This document shows positions 59,465 through 59,787 of a stretch of 59,787 nt of DNA, piece after piece. The number at the start of each line of letters is the position of its first letter. Position 1 is the first letter of the stretch. The position numbers and the translations under genes were made by a program. The notes beneath the pieces were generated by a model. The model did not search any database. It was not told where the DNA came from and saw only the letters and a list, made by a program, of their open reading frames with translations. Origin of the DNA: Leisingera sp. JC1 (GTDB taxonomy: Bacteria; Pseudomonadota; Alphaproteobacteria; Rhodobacterales; Rhodobacteraceae); the NCBI RefSeq assembly GCF_001679925.1, contig NZ_LYUZ01000088.1:1-59787 (forward strand), given 5' to 3'.

Positions 59465-59787
59465 ATGATAGACCTGTCCGGCATGGTTTCTGAAGGCCGC
59501 GCAGAGCCGCTGTATCAGCAGATCGTCTCCGCGCTGCGCCGCCGGATCAGCGACGGCCGCCTGAGGCTCGGCACCCGGCTGCCTTCTTCGCGGGCGCTGG
59601 CACAGGATTTGGGGGTTGCGCGTTCCACCGTGGTGACGGCCTATGACCAGCTGGTAGCCGAAGGGTTTGCGGAACCCCGGCAAGGCGCCGGGATCTTTGT
59701 CTGTGACGTGGCCCCAATCCGCCCGCCTGAGGTTCCGGCAACGCCAGTTGCAGCATTCCGGGGGCGGGCGGCGGGACTGCTGCAACT
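59465..59787 (+). CDS. GntR/MocR-family regulator, partial
   Basis: The N-terminal 107 residues only; the gene runs off the right edge. A GntR winged helix is clear: PLYQQIVSALRRRISDGRLRLGTRLPSSRALAQDLGVARSTVVTAYDQLVAEGF (key parts: LPSSRALA and VARSTVVTAY). A Pro/Ala-rich linker follows (RPPEVPATPVAAFRG), which in MocR-type regulators leads to an aminotransferase-like domain binding PLP; that domain is not in the window, so a plain GntR protein is also possible. Confidence 0.85.
   Translation, partial: MIDLSGMVSEGRAEPLYQQIVSALRRRISDGRLRLGTRLPSSRALAQDLGVARSTVVTAYDQLVAEGFAEPRQGAGIFVCDVAPIRPPEVPATPVAAFRGRAAGLLQ

Overview
The window reads as chromosomal DNA of a GC-rich alphaproteobacterium of the Rhodobacterales, most like the Leisingera/Phaeobacter/Ruegeria group. 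The pointers are a class I lysyl-tRNA synthetase, an NDUFS4-type complex I accessory subunit, an rRNA leader with a TGCTCTTTGACATT boxA, and many roseobacter-type conserved proteins. This placement is inferred from protein character, not from an alignment. Genes are dense and short-operonic, and most encode housekeeping or regulatory functions.

Layout. 1-500: leader and promoter of an rRNA operon on the minus strand, with the rRNA genes beyond the left edge; it contains a 109-bp tandem duplication. 0.8-3.3 kb: pxpBCA 5-oxoprolinase operon. 3.4-7.2 kb: a soluble chemoreceptor, then a membrane histidine kinase whose PAS domain resembles the FixL haem domain, followed by a stand-alone receiver. 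7.2-12.3 kb: an alpha/beta hydrolase with an early stop, an Ldh-family dehydrogenase, and a two-component system divergent from a single-PDZ HtrA protease. 12.5-14.5 kb: a MetV/MetF-like methylenetetrahydrofolate reductase pair and the NDUFS4-like subunit. 14.5-18.9 kb: a GST/MarR divergent pair with paired palindromes, uvrB and a peroxiredoxin. 19-27 kb: small envelope and stress proteins, including two secreted paralogues either side of a UspA gene, a HugZ-like protein and a large beta-helix protein. 27-35 kb: lysK, TerB and DUF2513 proteins, a cysteine synthase-like enzyme divergent from an HxlR regulator, GNAT, dacB, a DMT transporter and nadD.

35.4-42.6 kb is the most accessory part. It holds a leaderless peptidoglycan-binding/M15 peptidase protein, an AT-richer patch with a ribbon-helix-helix protein and small coupled ORFs, ettA with a coupled secreted protein, a complete IS3-family (IS407-type) element with 4-bp target duplication, a DUF4157 metallopeptidase remnant behind a palindrome, and two related small membrane proteins. 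No contractile sheath, tube or baseplate genes are present, so a link to an injection system is only suggestive.

42.6-59.8 kb returns to core functions: trxC, an outer-membrane barrel, a Tat-exported L,D-transpeptidase, a cold-shock protein, the esterase/ABC ATPase/FtsX-permease cluster (tesA-ybbA-ybbP synteny), an NsrR-like Rrf2 regulator, a gamma-glutamylcyclotransferase with a DUF2254 protein, gltX, a DAO-family oxidoreductase, nadE, an exported MORN-repeat protein with 18 repeats, and a flavin-binding protein divergent from a GntR/MocR regulator cut by the right edge.
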